From Helicoverpa zea (Eukaryota > Arthropoda > Insecta > Lepidoptera > Noctuidae): a DNA stretch of 64,000 bases. The stretch lies in contig NC_061462.1 in the NCBI RefSeq assembly GCF_022581195.2, forward strand, positions 7,812,001 to 7,876,000, in the 5' to 3' direction. Shown here in pieces: positions 1-13,600 of the stretch; positions within the stretch are counted from its first letter, which is position 1, and the number at the start of each line of letters is the position of its first letter. The notes below the pieces were generated by a model. The model made no database searches and was not told the origin of the DNA. It saw nothing but the letters and a program-made list of their open reading frames with translations. The translations under genes and the position numbers were made by a program.

Positions 1-313
1 GTGAGATGTGAATGATGCCAGTTAGGAGCGGTGCATGCCACCAATTAACTGATGCATGTACTGCGCGCCTGTGTACGTGACTAGACCTATTAAACCTAAT
101 ACCAATATTTACAAAATTCTTGAAAAACAGCTTTGTTAAGTACTTCTAAACCACATAAAAAATAACTAGTTATTATGTATGTCCTCCGTGTTCTAAACAG
201 ATTTAGAATGTTGAATTTCACAAGTGTGAAGAATAAGCGAGCACTGGGGGTATCGGGATACAGGAAAAGAGAATGAAAACAGCTGAACACGGTTACGCAT
301 ATATTCCGACTAA

Positions 314-812
314 GGGTCTCAGCACACATATGGGATCGGAAAGGGATCGTCACCGTATCGCCTCGAGCCGTTCAGAATGGTTTGTATTAAACTCCCTACT
401 GCAACGCACACTAATCGGAATAATAACGTAATCGCCTCGCCTCGGAACAGGCTCCGAACTTGAATTCCCGCGCTTACGGCTCATCGTCCCCGCGCTTACG
501 TTTCTCCGTCCCCGCGCTTACGTCTCTCCGTACCCGAGCTCACATCTCTTCGTCCACCCTTTCCCCTTTCCCCTCCCGCGACTTCCTGCTAAAGACGCCG
601 CCATTCGCAAGGAGTATTTCATTCGTGTTGCGCGTCAGCCAGGGGGCGGCGAGGCGTAAGCGCGGTGTCGCCTAGCCGTAGCCGAGTTGACGTACAGGCG
701 CTGCTGATACGCTTTCGTTACGTGCATACGGTAGGTTGACGCCTGGTTGACAGCGAGGCGAAAGGCGTTACGGTTACGATCCCTTTCCGATCCCATATGT
801 GTGCTGAGACCT
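314..812. mobile_element. MITE with 36-bp perfect terminal inverted repeats
   Basis: Positions 315-350 and 776-811 are perfect reverse complements (36 bp, beginning GGTCTCAGCACACATATGGG), and the similarity continues imperfectly inward to about 366. The trinucleotide TAA lies on both sides (311-313 and 813-815), which fits a 3-bp target duplication of the PIF/Harbinger type. No transposase is encoded. The class assignment is inferred only from the TAA duplication. Confidence 0.7.
467..553. repeat. 22-bp tandem repeat inside the 314-812 MITE
   Basis: About four copies of a unit close to CCCCGCGCTTACGTCTCTCC lie head to tail and decay towards the right. The array is internal to the MITE and probably travels with it. 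Confidence 0.65.
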
Positions 813-819
813 TAAATGA

Positions 820-1950
820 CTGAGCGAATTGACACATTACATTTCTTTTGGTATACCCACATGTTAATAACAATAATTATATTTTATTAATAAGGTACAC
901 ATACATCACAAAGTGGAAGTCAAATAAACAAACTGTGACGCGATTAAAGAACTTCCACGTTTAAACATGTGTTCATTGGAAATAAATATCGTCACATAGA
1001 CGTTTCTTGTACGAATTAAACTCAGTAGCATAAAGAAACAATGCATAGAAAGCAACCATCAAACAAACTGAGCTCTGGCTTCCAGAACACCAGCGTTCTG
1101 TAACTTCCTTTGTAATAATTGAATAAAGTAATAAAATAAATTCAGCGACGAGGATATACCAAGCCTCACGACTCGGAGCGAACTGTGGCGGTCAATGAGC
1201 CGGGAACTTATTGCCAAACACATTACTCCGTCTTGTACATTCACTTTATATTGTGTTTTAAATGATAACATCTACCAGACCAGTTACAATGTAAAAGTAT
1301 TGCGGACATTTTGAATATATTTTGTGATCACCACTTATTGAGTTTAGAACCTGCAGTGCCGTGAGATGTGTACAAACACGTTGCAGGAATATGTATATCG
1401 CGGCACGCAGAGTAGCGCTCACTTCATTATAAACATAACGGCACGTTTTGTTTTCCGCGTCGTTTGAGTTTATCCTATACAATACTCTCAGATTTCCATT
1501 CTTCCATCTAATTTTTACCTAAAGCGAGTGAATCTTGTAAACTTCCAGCCCATAGGAACACTTACGGTAGTACCAGGGTATTGGCTCCTTGATTCAATTT
1601 AAATTCAAATCCACCGGCAGCGCCTTCAGAAACCAAACAAAATGTAAACGACGGAAGCCAATAGAAATAAGCGAAGGAAGAGAAACTCCCGAACAACCAG
1701 TTGCGTCTGATTGCTATCGTTACCATACAGAACATTCAGTCCACTTGCAGTGTAACCGGCTAACGACTGAAACTAAGTTCTATATACCTTGACTGTTAGC
1801 TCCTTAGCATATATATCCAAGTCCGGAAAATAATTATCTAATTTAGAGTAGTTTGCAAGAATTGTATGCTAGATAATACAGTGAAGTGGGTGCAGCTAGG
1901 TGAGCCAGTTAGCAGCTGCTGGGGACGGACACAGTACAAAGGATGTAGTG
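820..1950. other. AT-rich non-coding stretch
   Basis: No convincing coding exon, RNA gene or repeat was seen. The open frames here are short and lack recognisable domains. Confidence 0.5.
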
Positions 1951-1956
1951 AAAAGG

Positions 1957-2357
1957 CGCGTACGCACGTACGAACACGAACATAGCGAACACAAACACCA
2001 GACCCGAACATTTGGTTCGTACGTATGGACGGCATATTCGAACACGAACGCAAACATAGTTCGAGTCGAGTTCGCGAACAACAGTCGTGAACTCTATCTT
2101 AGTAGCCATGACGGCGCCATTGTAAGTAGTCGATTGTGAAGTAGCGGAGAATTTTTTGATGTTCGCAGTAACATTTATTAATGCAGCGTAACATTTATTA
2201 AAGCTCTTCGAACACCGTCCATACAGAACACACTACAAGGATCGCCGCGAACATGTTTGACGAACAGAGTGTTCGATGTTCGATAGTGGTACGCACGTGC
2301 GAACCAAGTTGTTGCATATCATGTAACGCAACAAATTTGTTCGTACGTGCGTACGCG
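1957..2357. repeat. Inverted-repeat element with CGTACG-rich ends
   Basis: A 19-bp perfect inverted repeat (CGCGTACGCACGTACGAAC at 1957-1975, complement at 2339-2357) encloses about 400 bp rich in GAACAC/GTTCG words. I could not see a target duplication, so it may be a MITE or a locally evolved palindromic repeat. Confidence 0.5.
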
Positions 2358-2359
2358 GC

Positions 2360-3411
2360 TTAACGATCTCTCTGTCGCGTGCGGCGCGTGCAGGAGTGCG
2401 CGCCGGCCGAGGATCAGCGCGCGTCGCTGTTGTTAGCGCCGCGCTGTGTTATTTCTAACATAACTGTATATTAGATTGGAAGTAGTTTCTTGTTATTGAA
2501 TTGGTTATCGCTTCTCTCGTGTTTTCTTTTTACTAATGTCTATCATAACGTATGACTGAGACGTAATAAGGATAATGTTACAATGTAAATCAGTGTAGAC
2601 TGCAAACCTTTGTCCCTGTTGATAGATCGCTACTTGTTCAACTTATAGTAGTTAGAGGAAAACTCTAAAACTAACAAAAAAGCTAAAAATTGCTTTGAAT
2701 GACCTTAATTGCAGCGCCATGAGCGAGGGCTCTTTGTGGCTGGCGCCGGAAACTTTGTAAAACTCCTAAGTTAAATGAGAATTCTTGATGGTAGCCGCCC
2801 ACTGCTGCACAATAATAAAATTGCGTGCTGTGTGTGTGTGTCTGTGGGCAAATGTTGAATCCCGTGTGAGCGCTCAAAGTTTTAACTAACCGAATTTTTA
2901 AGCGGCTCGCTTATCCCGCACTCGTCCTTTGAGGCGCACGCTCGCTCACTGCCGTCAAAGGGTCACGGTAGTCGCAAAGTATTGCCCAATGCGGTGTTGC
3001 TGCCGATAGCTGTCTATCAACTGCACGCGTAATGCTCTGCTACAGAAAGAATTTTTGTCGGAGAGACTGAGCACGTGCGTACAGTTAGCCTCAGTGCAAG
3101 TCGGCCTCGCTGCGACCGACAAATGTCGCGCCTCGCACTGCACGCGCCGTTTACCCTCGTCCAAGTCAAACCGCCACCAAAAATATGCCATACAGTACAA
3201 TATTTGTGCACGAGGAAGACATTTACTAGATTATCTCTGCATTATCTAAGGGATATAAGTAATTTCCTCACGGAAATAGCCTTCGCGCTAGCTTACTGAG
3301 ATTGGTGGTGAAAAACCATTGTTTTTCATGTAGGTATTTAGAATAATGCAGTAATAAGAAGGAACAGTAACGAGTTTAGTGAAATAAAGATTGAAGGAGC
3401 ATAGTATACTG
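2360..3411. other. Non-coding stretch with a short CpG-rich patch
   Basis: A CpG-rich patch lies at about 2370-2450. Nothing else supportable was seen. Confidence 0.4.
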
Positions 3412-3422
3412 TACTCCGACAT

Positions 3423-3788
3423 GATGATGATGATGTCCTCCTAGCCGATTATCGACTACGGCGGCTGTTCTCATGTAAAGAGATTAGCCAACTACGCAGG
3501 ACATATTATAGTGCACGAGCATTTGCGCAGACACAGGTGCACTCCCTATTCCTTCACTCTCATAGCCCGATGGGACGGCAATCCGACACGACCGGAAAGA
3601 GATCAGGCGCAGGACCGACATTTACGTGCTCTCCGATGCACGGGTGTATCAATCACCACCTTCCAGGCTCCGGGCTGCTATGTGAAAGTCTTCTAAAACC
3701 CACAAAGCGATTTCGGCCCGACTCGGGAATCGAACCCGAGACCTCGTGCTCAGCAGCCGCACTTGCGACAGCTAGACAACGAGGCAGT
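3423..3788 (-). mobile_element. tRNA-derived SINE, family 1, full length
   Basis: Read on the minus strand it starts with a tRNA-like head (GCCTCGTTG then an A-box-like TCTAG..GTCGCAAG and a B-box GGTTCGATTCC) and ends in an ATGATGATG-type tail at 3421-3433. An 11-bp target duplication TACTCCGACAT flanks it at 3412-3422 and 3789-3799. Two more copies of the same family lie at 21728-22093 and 27881-28235. The short open frames inside are not genes. Confidence 0.9.
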
Positions 3789-3799
3789 TACTCCGACAT

Positions 3800-5900
3800 A
3801 AGAAGTTAAAAGCTTGGTGATTTCTTAAGTATCGTTGATTGCTGGTGCACACACACATATGCATGCGCAATAGGCTCGCTTGTGGTCGACGCGTGTGTCA
3901 GTCGAGCGATGCAGTGTGTGAGCGCGCTGCGCTGTCACAGGCAGACAGGACAGTGAGATTGCTGCGGCCACAATACTTCTGTACGCTGTCCTCATATCGG
4001 ACGTGGCTTTAAGCCTATATAATATACATTCTGCCTTTAATAGCAACTATAGCGAATATTGTGTAATACAGATGTTCATCTGACGCGAAATAAATCAGAA
4101 TAGTAAGTCAATATAATGAGTGTGTGAGCAGTGACCGCGCGGCTGATTGCAGCTGCGAGTGCGCGGCGGCCGCACGCAGCGCCGATACCGCGCGATCGCA
4201 ATTAACCCGCTTTAATTACCTCTTCATTACGGCAAGTACAGTTCTTCAGTCATGAACGATTCCTGAATTAAAAATAAATTTCATCTCCCAAAGATTACTG
4301 ATTGCATGTACACACACACCCAGAACTTTATCGGCTCAATGGCTTATTTGGTTTCCAATTAATTGTCTGCTTTAAAATGACTTTTAAACTCGAATATGAT
4401 ATGAACTCCTATGAAATATAGTAAGAGGCCAATCGCGTTTTGTTTGGTAACAATCCGTATAGTTACAACAATTCATAATCGACGACAGAGTGGGTTCTGA
4501 GGCGAGCGTGTCGTGTAATCCTGAGGAGATCGGCGCCGGCATCGCTAAGCCGTTGAGCGGCGCACATGAAGCCCTCGTGTATGCAGGGCGCGGCGCGTCA
4601 TGCAGGCGTATTAGCCGGAGCCGACTAATGTGCGGCTTACGTCTGCGTGACGTGCCGCGTGTTACGACTAATGCGCGGGACACCGCCGCACTAGTGCCTC
4701 CGCCCGGCGCCGCCCGACACATGACGTACTCAGCCCGTCGCCGCACACACCTCGCCTCACATACCAAGTGTCAAGCATTTGTCAACACTGCACTACATAT
4801 AGCTACAGACTTTTAGTCGGTACGAGTTAACCGGGAAAACTAATCAAGTGGTAAAATGCGTTGTGTATCTCCAACACACAAAGTTGTTTCATGTAATTCG
4901 ATAACAGACAGCAAAAAGGTATAAAATATATACATACTCTCAAGGATTTTTCTTTTATTTATATTGAAATCATCAATGGGAAACAATTATTACACCAGCA
5001 TTGAAATAGAATACAAGATGAAACCCACACAGAGATTAAGTTAAACCGTTAAACATTTGCCGGAGCTCAGCGGCGACCGTCAAAGTCTTCAGGATAAATC
5101 GCTGATTTTTTAATAATGGCCGTGTAACACCGTTGTACGTCGGAGAGACAATTTAAACGCTTACAAATGAATCCCGGGGGTAAGCGCGCGCCACTCATTT
5201 GCATCGCCACAGCCCGGGACGCGGGACACGGGACGCGGGACGGTAAGCCTCTCTATGGCACCTCTAGCACACACTTTATCTAGTGAGAATTCTCATTTCC
5301 GTATGTCGATATCATTCGAAAAATTCTATTGAATTCATTTCGAACGGATAAAATTAATTAAAGCCTTCTATTGTAAGAATAAGTATTAGAGAAATAAATA
5401 AAGAGTGGCGCGTTACGTCACGTGGTGACAGAATTACAGCAATATAGTAGTACTTAATGAGAAATTCATGCATATTGGGATGTCTATAGCATTGGTTTGC
5501 ACAACTAATGTTCTGTTTTGGAAAGTTTGTTCACTAAAAATGAACAGTTACACTTGAAATGCGTCGCACAACACGTCGGGGTGTGTCGCGGACTCCTCCG
5601 GCGAACAAATGTGATACAGGTGGAAATGGATAATGGATAATTAGCGATCACAACGACCTTACCGCCTCACGAACTAAGAAGTTGGGCCAGGCGCGCCACA
5701 CGTCACCGCAGCGTCGGCGCACACTCAGCCACACGACGAAAACGCCACTCGACACACTCGGCAGCAGATTGCGCAGGTTTTGTTCTTAAGCGTCACGTGC
5801 TGAGTGCGCTATTTATTAGCAGTTGCCATCGTTCTGCCTCATCGTTATATTTCAAAACAGAAGAATTGCACTGTTAATGATTGTTTGTTTATTTTTTTCG
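3800..5900. other. Non-coding stretch
   Basis: CpG-rich segments lie at about 4130-4200 and 4490-4750, and a short GGGACRCG run at 5215-5243. No exon with credible splice sites and domain content was recognised. Confidence 0.4.
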
Positions 5901-5904
5901 TTTG

Positions 5905-6181
5905 TTACAGCCTTTTTATCGTCCCACTGCTGGACATAGGCCTCCTCTCACACGGAGAAGGATTAATCACCACGCTTGCTCAATGCGGGTTGGTGATTTC
6001 AGACAGTATAGTCCAGGTTTCCTCAAGATGTTTTCCTTCAACTTTTTTTCAGCCATTGGTGTCTAAGATATACTTAGAAAGGTCATACAAACTTAGGAAA
6101 GTGCATTGGTACTTGCCTGACCTGGAATTGAACCCACACCCTCATACTCGAGAGGTTCTTTACCCACTAGGCCACCACGAC
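5905..6181 (-). mobile_element. tRNA-derived SINE with a Metulj-like tail
   Basis: On the minus strand the head GTCGTGGTGGCCTAGTGGG is followed by a B-box (GGGTTCAATTCC), then a body ending in the CCAGCAGTGGGACG box typical of lepidopteran Metulj-like SINEs. Its first ~120 bp match the SINE at 16301-16680, but the 3' half is different, so two tails share one head. Confidence 0.85.
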
Positions 6182-6189
6182 TTCTGTTT

Positions 6190-6654
6190 ATGTACATCAG
6201 CAAAATTGCTTATTGACTGTATGATTGACTTACAAAAATACAAAATGTTAGACTACAGTTTGTTAAGAACCTATTATTTGAATTGATTGTAGATAACAAA
6301 GTAAAACTGAGCCTTTTGTCCGCTATTCCGTTATCGTGTGATTTTTTGTCGAGTCGTGAGAAGTTTTTCGGCCGCGGACTTAATTACTGCTTAATTATCT
6401 GCAGACGATGAAAAACTAAAGCCGGTGACGAGCCAACAGCTCAACTGGCTTGTAATGAATGATGTCGACTATAGATAGTTCACTAAATTACAACGAATGT
6501 GTTTTATATTTGTTTCAAAAGTTCTGCTGAGTAGCTAGTTTTGTTTTTACACGTTTTTGTAATTAACGTTCACATCACCAGCGCGTGTGTAACCATATAC
6601 TGATATGAGTAGCGTTTCCCGGCTTACACCACGATCTAGTCAACTGCCTTGAAA
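6190..6654. other. Non-coding stretch
   Basis: Nothing supportable seen between the SINE and the CGTAGC-rich array. Confidence 0.4.
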
Positions 6655-6765
6655 CGCCTGGCGTAGCGCCATGCGTAGCGGAGTGCGTAGCATAGTGTGC
6701 GTAGCACAGTTCGTAGCGGAGTGCGTAGTCTAATGCGTAGCGGAGTGCGTAGCACAGTACGTGTA
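6655..6765. repeat. Degenerate CGTAGC tandem array
   Basis: The word GCGTAGC recurs about eight times with spacers such as GGAGT and ACAGT. Similar CGTAGC-rich patches occur at about 25080-25115 and 26510-26570. Confidence 0.6.
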
Positions 6766-7050
6766 TGTTACTGAATCGACGATGAGACATTAGACTACAT
6801 CAAAGACAGAGCTCTTCGCTTTCTCACATGAATATATCTGAAGATCATGTTGAGTGAGGTGAGTACATGACAATACAATTGATAGGTTTTCTTTGAAATC
6901 TGTGAAGGTTGCTCGCTCCTCACGGAGGATAATCCGCAGCTGATCGGCTTCGTAGGGCGCACTCGCGGCGTCATACATGTCGTTGATACTGAGCTCGGTA
7001 TTGAAGCAATTATGATGCGGCGCAACACCGTGACGATCACTTGTAAGCGG

Positions 7051-7106
7051 CTCACTGCCCTCACTGCGCTCACTGCGCTCACTGCGCTCACTGCGCTCAC
7101 TGCGCG
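7051..7106. repeat. 10-bp tandem repeat (CTCACTGCG unit)
   Basis: About five and a half copies of CACTGCGCTC lie head to tail. This is a simple minisatellite and the reading frame through it is not considered a gene. Confidence 0.85.
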
Positions 7107-7589
7107 ACGCCCACGCACTAGACTGTACATGTTACACATACTTATTAAAAAAAGCTACGGATGTTGTTGACAAATTAGTTACGCTGCGAATACTTGTACT
7201 CCAAACTTAGTTATCTATAATAGCATAAGTAATATAAATAGTTTAATGTCGTTGAAAATAATATAGTTCAAATACTATATTCTTCTACTTTTCATTATAT
7301 CTATCTATAAACAATATATAAGTACGATATTGTTGGTATAATATTCAGCTGTAATCTGAAAACTTTCACAATGTATCGGAAAAGCTATCGACAAACAAAC
7401 TAAATAGCCGGCCATTTATGTGTGTAGCGGTGCACCACTACAGTTATTCAATGAGCTCGGTATCAGCGCTCCCCCTCCCCTCCCCGCCGCCGCCACTCCG
7501 CTGGTGCCCTAATGTACTGGCAATAGTTTTTCTGATGCCAAGACAATGTGGTCAAGTGATTGAGCGCAGCTGTGTTGATAGCCGACTGC

Positions 7590-7655
7590 ACCTCCGCACC
7601 CCGCACCCCGCAACCCGTACCCCGCGCCCCGCACATCGCACCCCACACCCCGCGG
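7590..7655. repeat. CCCCGCA heptamer array
   Basis: About eight near-copies of the heptamer CCCCGCA/CCCCGCG. The complementary strand has regularly spaced GGGG runs and could form a G-quadruplex. A second array of the same heptamer is at 14393-14455. Confidence 0.75.
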
Positions 7656-7659
7656 TCCA

Positions 7660-10600
7660 ACGAAAAACTATAATTTGTTTTTTTTGTCTGCAAGCGTGAC
7701 TTTATTGTAAGTTATTGGGCAGATTCCTCACGGAGAAAGCACTTCGTCAAGGAAAACGGTGTAATATATGGTCCGACAGTCGGTTTCGCTAACGGTGATA
7801 AACTAGGTGTTCAGCGCTGAACTTAAATCTACCCTCACGAAGTCATTAACGAGGGCTGACGCGTGAGTATATACAGTAGGTATCTATAGATTCAGCCTTG
7901 TTATAAGCATATGTATATCCTCTTCTCTCGGCGACACATGCGCCGATAGAACTGGCAGCTCGCGGCTCTCCTTATAATGAATTAGCCATGTCAACAACTC
8001 CTCGCGAGCCCCACACTGACACACTTCTGCGTGTGATCACAAACAATAACTTCTGTAACTTCAACTCCTCTGATTACATGAAAGTCTAAGAATTCCACTT
8101 AACTTGAGCTGCGACATTCCACTCGCCCCGCGCGAATAACCGAAGTAACTAAATTAACTTCTGAATGCCTACTTTATAAGTCTCATTTGTGAATATGTTA
8201 CAGAGCGGTCGCGGTCATTATTAATGTTTGCACACAATACACGTAACTAAACTGTTGCTGAACTTGTCGCACTTGGCTTTGTACAGAGTTGACCTTCTTC
8301 GAGTGCGGGTTGTACAAACTTCATACAGTCTAGCTATAATAAAGTCGGCTTAAGTTGTACAGACTGGAGTATTGTTAACATTTCACGTGACAAGCTCCGA
8401 TACTCCGCGGTCCGAGCGAGTGTCTACTTATATGAAAAGAAAACAACAAGCAAGTCGGATGTTGTTGAGAAACATTTGAGAAGGATAACAAAAGATCTGC
8501 GGCGAGTTGTTTGTCGTGTCAACAACAAGCAGCTGTTGTCACGATCAGCGCCGAGCGGGTCGCGTTATCGCGCGCGCCGGCACTACGCCCGCGCCCGGTG
8601 ATGGATCGCTGCTATTCATTAGGGTCACTACTAATAAGCCACGGCGGGATCACTAATAAATTGTATTAACGAAAATACATAATACATCTTAGAATAACTC
8701 CCTTTCATTGCTAACGAGCTTTGTTACTGCCAGTAGGTACGTACCTATATATTTTAGGCCTATTCCCAACAAAGAATATAATATTCTGCCGCTCTTTTCT
8801 CTCGAGTTTCGTTTAGTTATCGATAAATTTTGATCAGAGCGCGGCGGACGTCGCTAGAAAATTTCCTGCGTTCACAGATAAAACAAATTGTATCGACGAG
8901 CTCGCGCTTTGTTACAACCAAACGACAGAATTCGTTTACGCAGCCTGATAACAAACACATTAACTGCCCCGATACACAAATAAACCACTCGACGGACAAA
9001 CAAAGCGAAACTGTGTAAATGTCGGAAGATTTATAAATCAAAATATATCGTTAACATTGGCGGCCGACAATGTGGATCCAGTCCAAAATAATATGATGTT
9101 CGCGAGGCGAGTGGCGAGTGCCGCCGCGACACTACGTGCACTAGTTTTTACATGCCCCATCATTATTAATTTTCCTTTTATCGTTTTAGTGTTTTAAAAC
9201 CGCTAGGACAAATCTTACGTACAATAAATGAGATCATAACTGCTATGTACGACACAGTTTCGCACGTTAGGCAACACGAACACGAAATTGAATGAAATCG
9301 CGCAAGATGGACGCCCGCCACAATCCGCATACATTAACGCGACGCATGAGGCTCACAATTAGCCGTACAATTAACGCGTCATCATGTGTCACATGCTAAG
9401 CGTACGCAATATACATGATCTGAGCTTAAAGCTATTATAAGAGGTTAATGTTTCATTTTGATAACAAATGTCCAATGACACATCGAGGCAAAAGCACATA
9501 TTCAATGAAAATTGCATAGAGATGTAATATTTTAGGGTCCAATAAGACCATAAAATATATCCATCCAATGGGATAATGCAAGGAAAATGAAAATATATAA
9601 ATAACTCTAATTTCCAATATTATTGTAGCTTCACAACACAAGTCATTTAAATTCAATAATGTGAACGAGCGGCACAGAGCCACGAGTACGTAATGAATTG
9701 ATGACGTCCTTAGAACGTCGATAGTTAGCGCCACTTGTCATACTCATTACCCGCCGGCGCCACGACCGAGCGTGTGCCGAGTGCCCTCCGCTGGCTATCA
9801 GCGACCACTATTATTATGTTATAGATATTCCGTTTATGTTCCCGACAGTTTATTTTCCCTGTGGAATACAATTTAAACGGATCAGCTCAGGGAGCGTAGC
9901 TGTTACAGTATTACGCGAGTGATGCGATGCCAGCAGTGCGCCGCGTGCGACCGATAAATGATCACTTGCTGATGTTAGCCGACCGATGTTAATGCCACTA
10001 TGTACTCGAATATATTACATGTTACAGTAGACTACACTCATACCGAAACGCGCACGAAGAGGCAGCTCGTTCTTTCACATAAGCTCTTCGCAAACATGAA
10101 ATACCAAATCGTGACGGAAATGAAAGGAAGAAAAATGATATGAACATCGCGGGGGGAGGTAATAGCGGAAGCGGGATCGTTCCCGCGAAATAGTTTTAAA
10201 ATTATAAAGTGTAGGTAAGGCGTCGGCGCGTGATTTATGACGGCGGCGGCGGCGTCATTAATAACCGCGCGTCGCCGCCGCAGGTGAGCGCGACGCCCGC
10301 CGCCGCACACGACACCTACGATACGAGACTTCCTACGTACATGTTATATTCGATGCACTTACAAACAACAAGCCTGTAGTTATAAAAAAGTACAATTTTG
10401 CAAGTGAATTCAGTAATATCGGCTCGGTACATATTGGCTCTGTGTCTCGGCAGAGTCGGGGGGCGCGCACTAGCGGCGCCCACTGACTCTGCCCGCGTAC
10501 GCACTTCTACACTTTACACTTTACATTCAGTGTACTCTTTTTTCCTTCTCGTCCCGATTTGTCTGTCAAGTTGTCTGGAAGTGACCTCTTAGCGATAAGA

Positions 10601-13600
10601 CCGCCCAATATATAACCTTATTTGATTAGTTCTAAGATCAACGTACCATAGTATATCTATCTATCTTGCTAAAATTTATAAAATGGATGGCAAATAATTG
10701 TATAGCTCAATTTTTTTTCGAAAAGTGCTAGAAGTTAAATCATTTATAATGTTTAATTATTTGGATTCAACGTTTACTTAACATATGTACTTTAATTATG
10801 AATTCAAAGATACATTACATTATTTAGTAGTATGCAACGTGCATGAAGTCAAACATTAGACGAGAGCGTTCTGTCTGCGCTCACACACACATCAGTAGCG
10901 TACTGTGTACTCAGGTAAATATAAAGTTGACTCCGGTCTCAGTACATAGGTACTACATATTGTTCCCTAAATTAAATTGTCACTCTCAATGTTTGTCCAT
11001 ACAAGTGAACCTGTTACCTCCGTTCTACTCACATTTTGCGCCACAACTAACAGACTAAGTAATAGATATACAAACGTTTTTTTTGTTACTAATGAAGCTT
11101 TTAACATTAAGTTTATTGTAACATGATCATCCACAGAAAGCTCCTGCTATATCAAACTATGTAATGTCAACATAACTAGCTAGCGAGCTAGATCCCGCGC
11201 GCAAATCAAACTATCTGCTATGTATCAGATTTGTCGGTAATGATCCCTTCACACGAGCCGCAATATCGGCCGGTCATTAGTGCACCACGAGTCTCATTAC
11301 TGCGAGCCGATAAATACCCTTTGTGGCGGTAACGAGTGCCGAGTACCAGTGTACAGGTGAGCCGGGCACAATACACTCGCCGATGTTATTAGTCGGAGCA
11401 GGCGGAAACAGCGGGAATCCTGAGTATGTTATAAGAGCAAATATCCGCGAAATGCAATAAAGGGCGGGCAGGGCGCGGGCTGCCTTACGTAACACAATAT
11501 GCTGAACAATCCGGCGGTCGATCGCGACCAGCGAGACACTCGCGCCCGTCACCGCGCGCGTACTCGCAGAACACCCACTACACGCCACCACTCCTATCTG
11601 TCACCAGACATTCTGGAATTACTTTCAGAACAGCTGATCGCTACAATTTGCTCGTCTGTGGCTGACTTGTCATATTTGACAAACTTCACGCCTAACTGCC
11701 GAGAGCTCACGACTCGTTCATAACTGCACAGTCTTTCAGAGAGCAGTGAGTCTTCTGCACATTTCATTTTGTAGTGAAACATTTCGAACAGATATTGGTA
11801 ACACTGATACGTATCGAATATCGACTGATATCAGATATTACGACTTGTAATTTATCACTCGATTTGATATCAATAAGGATAGCGGCAGACCGGCGACTTA
11901 GCGATTTATCTTTTTGTACGACAATGTGCTTAACGTAAGTACAACATAGTCGTGCCAACGTCTTATTTGATGTTTTGTAATATACGTAATCGTCAGACTG
12001 CCTCCGTCGAGTGAATTCAAGCAACCCATTTTATTATATGGGGTTCTTTTTACTTTCACTTATTTTTTCACTAATCACCACGACCGGACGCGTGTGCCAT
12101 TAATTAGCTACGCTAGTACTCGCTTCTATGTCTGTCGACTGCAAATGCAATATCATCCAAATAAGTCTGTGTTCACGCTCACGCTGTACTTCACAATTAT
12201 TTTCAGGCCAATTAAGTAATGCGCGACTGAAAAACGGCGCTCACTGAAGAACAAAGGCACAACAAACAGCCGCGACCCGCCGCCGCTAATTAAATATGAA
12301 CAAGAAACATCCAAAAATTGTCGCCGACCTTTGACCTCGACCCCTCCCCCCCCCTTGCCTCGGGGCACGCTGTCACCCGGCAGGTGGTAATTGGGTTAAG
12401 CACCGCGACTGCAACGGTAAACGCTATTTTGGTTCGTCTGTCGATATCGGTCTCTCGATAAAGTGCACGTAATCACTGACACGTACGACCAGTTAAAAAC
12501 CAATTACACGACTCGATACTAACTTCATTTGGTTATGTTGTGTGGCTTTGTCGCGCACGTCGCTAGCTGTCGCTGCTGTTGTTTCAACAAGTTCACCGAG
12601 GTGCGTCATCGTCGCGCTACGCATTGTTACAAGCACTCCGAGGCGCTCATTATTAACTCCGAGCTATTTCGCGGTCCTCATTACAACGGCACTTTAGCCG
12701 AGGTTTGGTCGAGAGCTGTTGTCTAAATTGCGTTTTCAAATTGTGTCGTCATTCGTGAACTGTTAAGAATATTATAAGATGGAGTGCACTAGAGATTTAA
12801 GCATCTACAACGAAATGCACTCAGAACAGTCGAAACTTATGAACAGTTGGTATCGGGACACACAGCGTGCGGCGCGGCACACAGCTGCACGCCGCACGGT
12901 GACCGCACGCGCTCACAGCGGCACATCCACGGCGCACTACACCCGCCGCCTCGAGCGCTCAATGAGTTACGTATTTGAACACCTCGCTGCCATTCATTAC
13001 ATATGCATGCAGCGAATCGGTGCTCCTGTATATTCGGATTCAATACGGTTTCAAAATAAACTACTTATCGATAAAACATTATAACATTAATCTTTATATA
13101 TATGTATTCTTATTTACTTTTTTTATAACATATATGAACGTAAATAGGGGTCCGTTTTTTACCATAACAGTCCCATTTCTAGCTGTGAAGAACGAAGTTT
13201 TTTGATAATAGTATTAAGTTGTAATGTGATGGGGAACAAGACCATTGCCATTCATCGCGTCATAAAGGGATTTCCTATTAAAGAGGTCAGAGCTGTAACA
13301 GCGCACGAGACGCTCCGACCTCATAAGCAGTAATGGCGTCAAACTTATCCTGTTACCGATGGAACAACCTTAGCATTTCTCACTGACGGGTACCAGCGCC
13401 ATCACTACGAGGTTCATTCTGTTTGATTTGATACAGAATGATATGGTGGTGCTAGCACATTACATACCATTATCCGATCGGCCGATAGACTTTAATCAAA
13501 TGACAGCTAGTGTGGGGGACGCGGCGCGTCGCATCGGAGGCCGACTGCCGAGCGATACGCTCGCTGATGAGAAGGTTAGCCTAATCCCTGCTTCAGTAAC

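Noticed and set aside
4384..4816. Overlapping 108- and 127-residue frames on both strands
   Set aside because: Open because of CpG-rich composition; no domain, no splice support, and both strands open equally.
5804..6286. 160-residue plus-strand frame
   Set aside because: Runs across a reverse-oriented SINE; no protein similarity.
7051..7106. CRISPR-like regular array
   Set aside because: Unit is 10 bp with no spacers, in an animal genome; a plain minisatellite.
10237..10283. Possible first exon (ATG, run of GCG codons, donor GTGAGC)
   Set aside because: Only 15 codons of low-complexity GC sequence; no partner exon or similarity.
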